NCBI GenBank assembly: GCA_028554755.1
Contig: JAPTOF010000020.1
Span: forward strand, 9,515,001 to 9,579,000
Length of the DNA stretch: 64,000 bases
Direction of reading: 5' to 3'
Origin: Cordia subcordata
Taxonomy: Eukaryota; Streptophyta; Magnoliopsida; Boraginales; Cordiaceae
Shown here: positions 11,561 to 21,560 of the stretch, piece by piece
How positions within the stretch are numbered: position 1 is the first letter of the stretch
How the letters are laid out: each line of letters starts with the position of its first letter
Notes under the pieces: model-generated
What the model saw: only the letters and a program-made list of their open reading frames with translations
Told to the model about the DNA's origin: nothing
Database searches by the model: none
Made by a program: the position numbers and the translations under genes

Positions 11561-12249
11561 TAAGTGGCCCTCGTTGAAGGTAGTTTTATATTTTTATTGT
11601 TGATTTTCAATTGAGTAAATTACACCAATCATCTCTTATCTTGACCTCTCATAATATTTCTATCTCTTCTCTTTTATTTGTGACAAATTAGTCTCATAAG
11701 TAATATTTTTGTTACGTCGTTAGCCTCAACTTGATTTCCGTTGAAAAAACACGTTAAATATCACGTGCCAAGGTAAATATTGTCCAACTACATTAAAATT
11801 TATTTTCCAAAGTGTAAGTTACACTAATCGTTCCTTATATTTCATTTGTGACATATATGTCCCATAACTGATAGTTTTGCTTCGCTATTAGTCCCAACTC
11901 GCATTTTCATTAAAAAAATCACAAAACATTATCACGCTCACCTCACATGGATCGCATTTTTTGCTTTTTTGCCAAAGCTAATATTATCCAAACACATTAA
12001 AAACTGTAACAAATCCTTAAAAATCACAAGATATAAAAATCCTTAGGTAGTGCAGAACCCATAAACAGACACACACGCACACATACTCGATATCAAGTAG
12101 ATAGGGCTATCTTTTTCTCAATACTCGTTAACTCCTATCTTAAGTTAACTCCAACCAAAACCCCAAAACAACAAAGATCCTTATATTTAGGGAAGTTGTT
12201 GGTGCAATGTGCTCTAATAACTCCCCTATTTAATCTCCTAAGTTTTGGG
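11561..12249. repeat. Degenerate ~200-bp direct repeat and unknown spacer
   Basis: Two related blocks, about 11,612-11,795 and 11,812-12,000, share the order GTAAATTACACCAATC / GTGACAAATTAGTC / GTTACGTCGTTAG / CAACTTG with substitutions, a diverged tandem duplication. The remaining sequence up to about 12,250 is of unknown origin, and the retroelement starts abruptly after it. Confidence 0.5.
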
Positions 12250-13580
12250 TATTGAGGTCACACATAAAGGCACTAATCAAGTTAAAGAACTAGGATTAGC
12301 ATGCTTATGCATAAGTATGAAATGTTCTCTATGCTTCCGGATGAAAATATTGAGCAAATATTTTTAAGATTTATTGAAATTGTTAACTCTTTGAAGTCAC
12401 TTGGCAAGAACTACGAAGATGCCGAACTTGTAAGGAAGCTTTTGAGAAGCCTACCAATGGCTTGGTTATCAAAGACTATGGCCATCAAGGAATCCAAGGA
12501 CCTCAACATCTTACAATTGAGTGAACTTGTCAGATCACTAATGACTCATGAATTGGAGCTAGAGAAACAACCTAAGGCCAACAAAACTCGCTTTCAAGTC
12601 CATACCACAAGAAAAATCAACAAGTGAAAGTGAGAGTGAAGATGATGATGAAATGGCAATGTTCTCCAAATTTAAGAGATTCATGAGAAAACAAAAGTTC
12701 AATCCAAAAAAGAACAAAAGAGAGAAAGGTAAGAAAAGGTGAGACTAGTAAAGAATTAATTTGTTTTAAATGCAAGAAACTAGGACATGTCAAAGCCAAG
12801 TATCCATTGAGTAAGAAGAATGAGAAGAAATTAAAAAAGAAAGCCTTAAAGGCTACTTAAGTGACTCGGAGTCAAGTGATGAAGAAGAAGAGTCCATTGA
12901 AGAGGAAGTTGCTAACCTATGTCTCATGGCAAAAGAGGAAGATGAGGTATAATCATAATGAAGAATTAGGGGAAATGTATAATGAAATGCTTGTAAAGTT
13001 CAAGAAAATTGTTAAAAAAACAAGGGGCTTAAGAAAAATTTTTGTCTCTTGAAAGTAAATTGCATGATGTTTGTATGGAAAATGAGAGCTTAAAAAAGAA
13101 TTTAGAAAAGAAGAAAACCAACATTGATTTACGAAAGGAAAATGAAGATTTGAAAGCAAAGTTCAATGATTTAGAAAATGTGGTTCCAAAATTTACAAAT
13201 AGAACTGAAAATTTAAATGTTTTGGTTGAAAAACAATGTTGTGTCTGTGATAAATTCGGGAATGGTTTTGATTCATTTTCAAAACAAAAGTCTTACATAA
13301 AATTCTTTAAAAAGAAACCAAACACTTCCAAGATTGGCTCTACAAAAGATACGAAAGGTTTTCAAAAAAGGCATGATCATTACAAAAGTTTTTTGTAAAA
13401 GCATCTTCTGCAAGTGCTCTTAAAGTTACATGTAACTATTGTTGTAGAAATGGACATACTTCACACAAATGCTTTATTAGAAGATATGGTGAGAAAAAAT
13501 ACAACTTAATGTGGGTTCCTAAGGGAACTAGAACTAATGTTCAAGGACCCAACAAGCCTCGGGTGGCAAGTCATATTTGA
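12250..13580 (+). pseudogene. Sirevirus gag remnant, unit 1
   Basis: The capsid-like UBN2/gag region (12,301-12,600) contains KYEMFSMLPDENIEQIF and KSLGKNYEDAELVRKLLRSL. The first CCHC knuckle (about 12,757-12,804) reads CFKCKKLGHVKAKY, with the last Cys changed to Tyr; the relative at 49.6 kb still reads KAKC. A coiled-coil-like Lys/Glu/Asn-rich stretch (13,042-13,250) follows, then a second knuckle (about 13,430-13,475) CNYCCRNGHTSHKC that is intact. At least four stops or frameshifts break the frame. Gag would package element RNA into virus-like particles; this copy is non-functional. Confidence 0.8.
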
Positions 13581-15813
13581 TTTAAATTATGTAGGTTTAC
13601 CTTGTATCCTCTGGAGATAGTAGAAAATGATTCTTGTATAGTAGATGCTTAAGGCACATAACAAGTGACAAATCAAAGTTTTTATCAATCAAGGAAAACA
13701 ATAGATGATTTGTTACATTTGGGGATAATTCCCAAGGAAGAATCATCGGCATTGGAAATGTTGGTAGCAAATCTAAATTATGTATCGAAAAATTTTCACT
13801 TGTACATGGTTTGAAACATAAACACAACTTGCTTAATATTAGTCAACTATGTGATAAAGGTTTATTTGTTAATTTTAAAGTTTCTTCATGTGAAATAGTT
13901 GATAAATGTGGTAATGTTGTGTTTGTTGGCATGAGACATGGTAATGTGTATACTTTTGACTTTGAAGATTTGCATGATCAAAATGTTAAATACTTAAGTA
14001 CTATGAATGAGAATACATGGCTTTGGCATAGAAGATTAGGTCGTGCTAATGTGGATTCCATAAATAAACTTGCTAGTCTTGATCTTATTAGAGGTTTGCC
14101 TAAAATATGTTGGTAACAATATATGTCATGCATGCAAACTAGGTAAACAAACTAGGGAATCTTTCAAAAGTAAGAATGTGATTTCAACCTATAGACTATT
14201 AGAACTCTTGCATATGGATTTGTTTGGATCTAATAAGGTTAGTAGCTTAGGTGGTAAGTTGTATGCTTATGTGATTGTTGATGATTTCTCTAAATTTACA
14301 TGGATAATTTTTCTTGCACATAAAAATGACACACCAAATGAGTTTACAAAATTTTGCAAATGTGTTCAAAATGAAAAAGGTTATTTGATTTCTACCATAA
14401 GAAGTGATAGAGGTATTGAATTTACAAACCAAACTTTGAGATCTTTTTGCGACAAAAATAGTATCTCTCACAATTTTTAGCACCAAGAACACTACAACAA
14501 AATGGAGTTGTTGAAAGAAAAGATTGCTCTTTACAAGAAATGACAAGAACTATGCTTTGTGAAAACAACTTGCCTAGCCATTTGTGGGCTAAGGCCGTCA
14601 ACACTGCATGTTATGTGATAAATCGTTGCATCATTTGAAAACCTTTTGACAAAACCCCTTATGAACTTTGGAAAGGGAGAAAACCAAATATTTCATATTT
14701 CAAAGCTTTTGATTGTGCATGTTATATCTTAAATGAAAAAGACAATCTTACCAAATTTAATGCAAAATCTAATGATGGCATATTTCTTGGCTATTCCTCA
14801 TCTAGTAAGACATACAAGATTTACAGTAAAAGAACCATGGTTGTTGAGAAGACTCTCAATGTGAAATTTGATAAAGGATGTCTTGATTTTAAATGTGATA
14901 ATGTTGATATTATTACTATTCAAAAGAATATGAGCAATCTTGACCTAGATAAAGGAAATGAATCTAATGATGCATACCACGAGGATAAACAAGATGAGCA
15001 TGTTGATGTGCAATGTGATAATCAAAATGTGGAAAATTTATAAATTTGTTAGTTATCATCCCCCTTGCCAAATTATCGGTGAACCCTCAAAAGACGTTGA
15101 AACTAGATCTTCTTTGAGAAATGTTTGTAATCATCTTGCTTTCTTGTCTCAAATTGAACCTAAAAATGTACATGATGCTTTACTTGATGATAGCTGGATA
15201 AATGCCATGCAAGAGGAACTTAATCAATTTGAAAGGAACAATGTGTAGAAATTTATTGAAAAGCCTAGAAATCAATCTATAATTGAAACTAAATGGGTTT
15301 TTAGAAACAAGTTAGATGAATTCAACATAGTAACTATAAACAAAGCTAGATTAGTTGTACAAGGTTATAAACAAGAAGAATGTGTTGATTATGATGAAAC
15401 CTTTGCCGTTGCTAAACTTAAATCAATTAGAATGTTACTTGCCTTTGTATGCTTTATGAACTTCAAATTGTATCAAATGGAAGTGAAAGTTTTTCTTAAA
15501 ATGGCTATATTGATGAAGAAGTGTATATGGCTCAACCTTCGGGCTTTAAGGACCTTATTCCAACCATGTTTTTAAATTTGGAAAAGCATTGTTTGGTGAA
15601 GCATGCATTTAGGGCATAGTGTGAAAAACTAAGTGGATTCTTAGTTAAACGGTTTCACAAGAGGTAAACTTGACTCAACTTTATTTGTAAAGCATGATGG
15701 TAAAGATGTACTAGTTGTACAAATTTATGTTGATGATATTATCTTTGATACAACTAATAATTCTCTTTGTGAAAGTTTTCTAAGTGCATGCATAGTGATT
15801 TTGAAATTAGCAT
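13581..15813 (+). pseudogene. Sirevirus pol 5' part: protease, integrase, first part of RT, unit 1
   Basis: The protease region (about 13,600-13,800) is decayed and its DSG active site is not readable. GAG-pre-integrase reads WLWHRRLGRANVDS (14,018-14,060), with the second zinc-ligand His changed to Arg. CHACKLGKQ follows near 14,130. The integrase core has HMDLFG, VIVDDFSK and IRSDRGIEF, then a one-T deletion near 14,478 shifts the frame just before the catalytic Glu segment. RT starts near 15,190 with DDSWINAMQEELNQFE, a stop at 15,246, KWVFRNKLDE, and YVDDIIF at about 15,727-15,747. The coding is then cut at 15,813 by a solo LTR. The product would be the polyprotein for integration and reverse transcription; it is dead. 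Confidence 0.85.
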
Positions 15814-16359
15814 TGATGTTTGTGTATTTAGAGCGTGAATTGCATGATTTAGAGTGTGTTTGAGTGTGTGTTTTTGTGCTAATTTTGTCTATTTTGAGCT
15901 TCTAAATGCTTATTGAGTCTGATTGAGTGTTTGTGTGTAAAGTATCATTTCTTATCGTTTTATGTGTTTTTTAATTTTATTTTTATTTGTTAAATAGTAA
16001 TTTTGATTAATTAGGGATTAGGAAATTAATTTAATTAGGTGAGATTAGAATTAAGATATTAGGAAATTAGGTCATTAGAACATATTTATTAGGATTAGGG
16101 TTACTAGATTAGAAGGTAGGACACTAATTTAATTAGAATTAGGTTTTTAGGACATCCCTAGGTTAGTCTTTAAGTAGTAAACAATTAGGATAGTTTTTAG
16201 TTAGAAGTTAGGTCTTAGGGGAAAAAAAAAAAAAGAAAAGACAAAAAGAATATATTTTATATATAGGCACTAACATGTCACTTTTCTATGACTTCATCTC
16301 TTTTACATAACTATATATGATATATATGTTATATAATTTAATATTACTAATATATATTA

Positions 16360-16398
<39 letters not shown>

Positions 16399-17731
16399 TA
16401 TCAACCAAAACTCCCCTTCCCCTCCCTCAACCATTCTCTTTTTCTTTTTTTTGTCCTTTCATTCCACTAACCCAACACATAACACGTTACATATATATAC
16501 ATATAGACATCTATAGCATATAGCAGCAAGGAGTAAGCGCCGAACCAACCCATATTTTTTCTATTTTCATCCCTCTTTTAGCACCAAACACACACATAAT
16601 CTCACCTACAATTTCACACACTCACATACATAAAGGAGAAGAGATTTGGGCTGTTTTCAGACCGAAAAGGAAGAAATTTTGGTGCAAATTTTTTGCTGAA
16701 AAGTTGCTATCAAGTCTCATTTTGGAGCTGAAAATTTTATTTTAGAGTTGAAAATTGCATTTTGGAGTTGAATTTGAGCAAAATTGAGAGGACAAGAGGT
16801 TTTAAACTTGGGATTTAATTTCTTGGATATGGAATTAATATTTTTGATATTAAATTTTAATTTTGCACCCTCTTTTAGCATGTTGAACTAATTGTTTTAG
16901 GCTAGGATCGGATTATGGATTATGTTATGGCTTAATGTTGGATTTTGAGTTTCTATGGATTTTGTGAGGCATGTTGATTGCATAACTTGTGGAGAATTGT
17001 TGATGACTTTAATATAACGTGTCTATGTGTTTGTTGAAAGTCCTAAGAGAGTTTATGCATGCTTGTTTTGTAATTGTTTATGATTATTGGTATTATGCTT
17101 AGCATGAAACATTGTTAATGTGTGAGCCATGATCTATTACTTGCTAGATTTGCTGATTGCGCTTGAATAGGCTTAAGATCAATTGGTTCCATCCTTAGTT
17201 TGAAACACAATTAATGGGTGTGCCTTAATCAATTTGGGTTAGTCAAATCACTTAGGTTGCTGGTTTACTTGTAAAGCCTTAATTAGTAGGACAAACCTAT
17301 GCTCTAAAAAGGGCTCGTTTAGGGCTAGGAATGCACCTTTAATTAAGGGTAATAAGGCTAGCTAATAAACTAAGGCATTAGAGCTATGGATTGCCCACGG
17401 TCCATAGTTAATCAATCCAATCACTAGCAAAACATAGAAAGTAATCTGACCTTAGGCTATTTCCCATCACTGAATTCCCTTAGTCGTTCCCGATTGCTTT
17501 CTTCTCATTATTATTCATTTACTTCTAGTTTAATTTTTGCACTTTAGCTTCAGTAAGATAGTTTAGAGTTCCCTTCAATTAATAAATTATTTTGTTTCTA
17601 CACGTAGTTAATCTAGGACACATTGAACTTAGAACCATAGTTCGAGGCCTCCCTGAGGAGACGATACCGTACTCTTGCACACACTACACTACTTTCGATC
17701 CGTGCACTTGCCAGTTTTTAAAACAACATCA
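15814..17731 (+). mobile_element. Solo LTR, 1,918 bp, inside Sirevirus RT, unit 1
   Basis: Starts TGATGTTTGTG and ends ACATCA (TG...CA). It is flanked by a perfect 5-bp target-site duplication AGCAT (15,809-15,813 and 17,732-17,736). The intact relative at about 46,500 has no insertion at this point, which confirms the boundaries. No internal coding region is present, so it is a solo LTR (or a large non-autonomous element). It carries a TG/TA microsatellite at 16,361-16,397. It shares short conserved words with the solo LTR at 49,901-51,699, for example GTCTATGTGTTTGTT and the end GTGCACTT. Confidence 0.85.
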
Positions 17732-17736
17732 AGCAT

Positions 17737-18548
17737 GATAGGAGAACTCACATTCTTCCTTGGACTTCAAATCAAACAAACAAAGGAAGGAATTTTCATC
17801 AACCAAGCTAAGTACATAAAAGAACTACTCAAGAGGTTTGGATTTGATGGGAGCATAAAAGATTGGAACTTTAATGAGCACCTCTACCAAGCTTGATAAA
17901 GATGAAAATGGTAAGCCGGTGAGACGAAAAAAGTATAGAGGTATGATCGGAAGCTTACTTTACTTAACCGCCTCTGAACTCGATATTATGTTTGTTGTAT
18001 GCTTCTGTACTCGTTTTCAATCTTATCCTAAGGAGTCTCATTTACTTGCTGTTAAAAGGATATTTAGATACATTAAAGGAACACAAGAACTAGAACTTTG
18101 GTATTCTAAAGGAACAAATTTTGAATTAGTAGGTTATTCCGACGCCGATTTTGGCGACTATAAAACCGATAGGAAAAGCACTAGTGGAACTTGTCATTCT
18201 CTTGGTAATTGCTTAGTTTCATGGTCAAGTAAAAAACAAAATAGTGTAGCACTTTCAACAGCCAAAGCAAAATATATTGCAGTAGGAAATTGTGTTGCAC
18301 AAGTTCTTTGGATGAAACAAACGTCGCTTGGCTTTGGTGTTATATTTAAGCATGTTCCAACTATGTGTGATAACACAAGCGCAATCAACCTCACTAAGAA
18401 TCCAATTCAACACTCTAGGACCAAGCACATAGAAATTAGACAACATTTTATTCGTGATCGTGTACAAAAAGGTGATATTGTGCTTAATTTTGTTCATTCT
18501 CTACATCTACTTGCTAACATTTTTACTAAATCATTGCATGAAAACTAG
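17737..18548 (+). pseudogene. Sirevirus pol 3' part: RT end and RNase H, unit 1
   Basis: Continues the RT after the solo LTR with IGELTFFLGLQIKQ and AKYIKELLKRFGF. A frameshift lies near 17,850. The RNase H region at 17,940-18,548 has MIGSLLYLTA, GYSDADFGDYKTDRKSTSG, ALSTAKAKYIA, DNTSAINL and TKHIEIRQHFIRD. The usual STAEAEY, which holds the catalytic Glu, is STAKAKY, so both Glu codons are Lys here; the relative at 45.7-46.5 kb keeps the first Glu. The end at HEN before TAG matches the relative exactly. This is inactive as an enzyme even apart from the frameshifts. Confidence 0.85.
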
Positions 18549-18957
18549 TTTTTAAGTATTAGAAAGGAGTTGGGAATGTTACTAATGTTAAAAACTCAAA
18601 TTTTTAGCAAAAACTCAGATCGTAACACACTCTTTTGGTAACGGTGTACCGGTTTTGTCGATCGGTAGTCACTTTTCACTACTGGTTTTACCGGTTGACC
18701 GCACTAGCATACACCCCAAGGTACCAGTCGACCGGTAGCCGTGAATTTTAGATTTAAAAAGAAGGACTCGACTGATTGAGACCCGTTTTAACTCTTTTTC
18801 TTTCAAAACTCTTCAACTCCTCTCATTTTTTCTGTCTAAAAACACCTCTTCAAACCTTTTTCCTCAAATCTTTTACTATAAACATTACCCACTTCAATTC
18901 TTCCTAATCTTTAACATCAAAACCCTAGTTTTCTCTCTCCAAAATCTCTTCTCTCTC

Positions 18958-19566
18958 ATGGCTAATATAAGAAGGAAAGGCTCATGCTTCCGGTTCGAAA
19001 AGCAAAAATGTTGCTAGTTTTTCAAGGGGTTCAAGAAGCTCAAGGAGGCAACCTTCACTTGAAGTCCAACCATCTTTACCTCCCAAGGAAAGAGATTTTT
19101 CTATCAAGAAAATTTTGCCAAGTAAATGTCTCATTCAAGATGAACTTCAAAACTCGAATATAATTGAGTTTTGTGCTGCAAATGGCTAGATGAATTTCAT
19201 GACTACTAGAGAACCCGTTCATCCTCAACTTGTTCATGAGTTTTATGAAAGATTGAATTGGAATAATCTTTATGGTAGAGTTTGGTCAGTTGTTAGAGAG
19301 GTTGACATTGAGATTACATAGGAAGATCGTAAGAATATTTTTAATATTCCCTTGCAAGTTAGTACCCCATATTTGCTTCTAGGAATTTTCTCTAATTTCT
19401 TGATGATATTCGTGAAGGGGACATTTATGGCTTTTTGTTGGAACATGTACCTCAATATCTTGGGTTTCCTCCTTTAAATGAAGTATGTCCAATTTACAAG
19501 GCACTTATTAAGATGTTCAAACAAAATGTGATGCCTAAAGACACTCATATTATATCTATGCTTTAA
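18958..19566 (+). pseudogene. Sirevirus env-like downstream ORF, unit 1 (shortened)
   Basis: Starts MANIRR and aligns with the minus-strand ORF at 43,901-45,253 (MANTRSKGKAHASGSKS). Later pieces, read in shifting frames, include IEFCAANG and FYERLNWNNLYGRVWSV. The coiled-coil C-terminal part of the relative is missing, so this copy is about half length. Sireviruses typically carry an extra ORF between pol and the 3' LTR, called env-like on position alone, and its role is unknown. The preceding spacer (18,640-18,745) has several CCGG/GTCGACCGGT-type palindromes. Several stops make it a pseudogene. Confidence 0.65.
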
Positions 19567-19634
19567 TTAAATGGGAGTTTTGAAGTTAAGGGGAGCTTCC
19601 TCCTAAGATTCCAACTTTGACAATTTTTTCATCC

Positions 19635-19647
19635 AAAAGGGGGAGAA
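19635..19647 (+). promoter_or_regulatory. Polypurine tract of unit-1 Sirevirus
   Basis: AAAAGGGGGAGAA lies directly before the LTR start TGTTGAATATG. A second weaker purine tract (AAGGGGAG, about 19,588) lies upstream. Multiple PPT-like tracts are typical of Sireviruses. Confidence 0.75.
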
Positions 19648-20668
19648 TGTTGAATATGTTGGTTTAATATATTAACTTACTGATGTTAATTATATTTTGA
19701 TGATGCCATAATTGTGCTTTGTTATCTAATTGCTACTACTTTTAGTATATTAAATATCTTATATAGTAGCATTCTTGAGCAAAGAAAAGAGATGAAGCAT
19801 GGTTACATCACATGATTCATGAAGTTTTGTCTACCTTGTAGCTATATTGTAGTTATAGCTCTTTTCCTCTTTATTAGTTTTATGTTAAGTTGATCTTGGT
19901 AGATAAGCAAAATGATATGAACCCAATAACTAAGTGCATTGCATGCAGTCTTCATGCATTTTGCTTATAAGTCTTGTTCTTTTATACTTGATCATCTTTT
20001 CTACTTAATACATATTCATATATCTTTTTTATTCGCTTATTTTTATCATTATAAGTATATACATGCTTACACTTGCATTCAAATGTCTTTTCTATAGAAT
20101 ATACAGCTTTAAAGTCCATATCTTTGCATTTTGGAAGTTGCATGTCTTGTAGCATACATTACATGATATTTTGGATACTATATATGCTTATCTGTATGTA
20201 TATATGTATATATTTGCATGGCTTTGAAGTAAAAGTGCATATATAGGCTTTATACTATAGATATTTGAGCTATCATGTATAATATATATGTATCTATAGG
20301 TAAACAACTTGCATATACCATTCCCCATGCAAAATCTATAAAATCTTAATTGTGTGCAAGTTTTAACTTTGCATTTAATGTTTTTGCAAGTTGGTCAATA
20401 TTGCATTAATGAGATTAGATGTATGTTATTTTAGTGGTTGTCTTGAGCTTCCACAATTAGCAAAAAAACGTTTTTACTGTTGACTAGATGTATAGTTACT
20501 TTTTGGTAAAAAGTTAAACTATTTTTTCTGTAAGTACTAGGTTACACATAGGCGGTCGGCCGGTAAAGTGTTTCGATATGGCTCTTTTGTCTACTGAAAC
20601 TACCAACACACCTAGGGGATCGACAGTTAGAGCATTTTGGTAAACCCTTTGAGTTGCTTTTAAATTAT
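19648..20668 (+). repeat. Sirevirus 3' LTR, truncated, unit 1
   Basis: Starts TG right after the PPT. It follows the reverse complement of the LTR at 41,866-43,487 throughout, for example TATGCCATAATTG, GTGCATATATAGGC, ACAACTTGCATATACC, CAAGTTTTAACTTTGCA and the GGCGGTCGGCCGGT segment. It stops at about 20,668, roughly 600 bp before a full LTR would end, where LINE-tail sequence takes over. Confidence 0.8.
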
Positions 20669-21241
20669 GATCATGTTATTTGGTTCACGTGGTGCTAATC
20701 TTCCAAAGTTTTTCTCCCTTCTCTACATGCCCCAGCCTTGGGCTAGTAGCATAATCTTTTTATTATGTATTTATGGTGTTTTTTCTTTTATTTTTTATAA
20801 TATTTTCTCCACCAGTTATATAAAGCTTTCAGGTAATTTGTTCTCTTGACAACTCTGGTTGGAGTAACGAATAGCCTAATTCTATTCTTGCTTGTGTGAT
20901 GGTTAGCTCGGTATGGTATAAGTTTATCGTTCCCATGGAACTTTTTCAAATTCGATTGGAAATATTTGTTTGCTGTTCAGAAATGCCTCCCATCTTTTGG
21001 TTGGGCTATGCAATCGAGCATGTTTATGGTTGTGCCAAACGCGTGATGATTTGGTCGCTTATGTGATTATGATAAGTTTCTTTGTTTTTGTTAGAACTTG
21101 TACAAGTTTTATGAAGCCATGTTTGTTTGTGTACAAAATTATTTTTATTTTATATCTTGTACTTTTATGGATATTTCTGTATTCTTATTTTCTCGTGTTA
21201 ATATAAATTTTAAGTTTTCTCATGACCAAAAAAAAAAAAAA
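20669..21241 (+). mobile_element. LINE 3' end with poly(A), copy B (unit 1)
   Basis: Homologous to 8,262-8,848 but diverged. A translated piece reads IEHVYGCAKRV, and a pure poly(A) tail spans 21,228-21,241. The same tail position next to HMGR in copies A and B shows that the LINE was inserted before the two HMGR promoters split. Confidence 0.6.
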
Positions 21242-21560
21242 GACGAGCAAACTTCCATATATAAGCATGTGCCGGCAAATCAAGAAAGTGCACAGGAGAC
21301 CGCCAATGTTGGACCATCTTTTGTTTTCTATTTTATTGAACTATTAAAATGCAATAAAATACAGTTAGCACGAGACCAAATCAGACCACCATTGTTGAAT
21401 ATTGATTTAACATCTTATTTTTATCATTGAACACATGATTCAATCAATTTGACCAAACGTAGTATAAAAGTGAGTGCGATCTTCGTTTCAGCAAAGGTAA
21501 GAAGAGCACACAAACAGCTAAAATTACATGTCAAGAGGCCACAGAAGGAGCTACACCACC
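21242..21560 (+). promoter_or_regulatory. HMGR copy 2 promoter and 5' UTR (type B)
   Basis: TATAAAA lies at 21,463-21,469, about 92 nt upstream of the ATG at 21,561. It is nearly identical to the promoter of copy 3 (33,653-33,971) and clearly diverged from that of copy 1. An upstream in-frame ATG at 21,528 (11 codons) exists because of a C-to-A difference from copy 3 (ACATGTC against ACCTGTC); copy 3 lacks this ATG. Confidence 0.7.

Larger units (their letters stand above)
12250..20668 (+). mobile_element. 5'-truncated Sirevirus-type Ty1/copia element, unit 1
   Basis: Order gag, protease, integrase, RT, RNase H, env-like ORF, polypurine tract, LTR: the arrangement of the Sirevirus lineage of plant copia elements. 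The 5' LTR, PBS and start of gag are missing, as the homology to the minus-strand relative at 41,866-53,966 begins inside gag. A 1.92-kb solo LTR splits RT. The 3' LTR is also cut short where LINE-tail sequence begins. It cannot move by itself. Single parts are listed separately. Confidence 0.85.
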
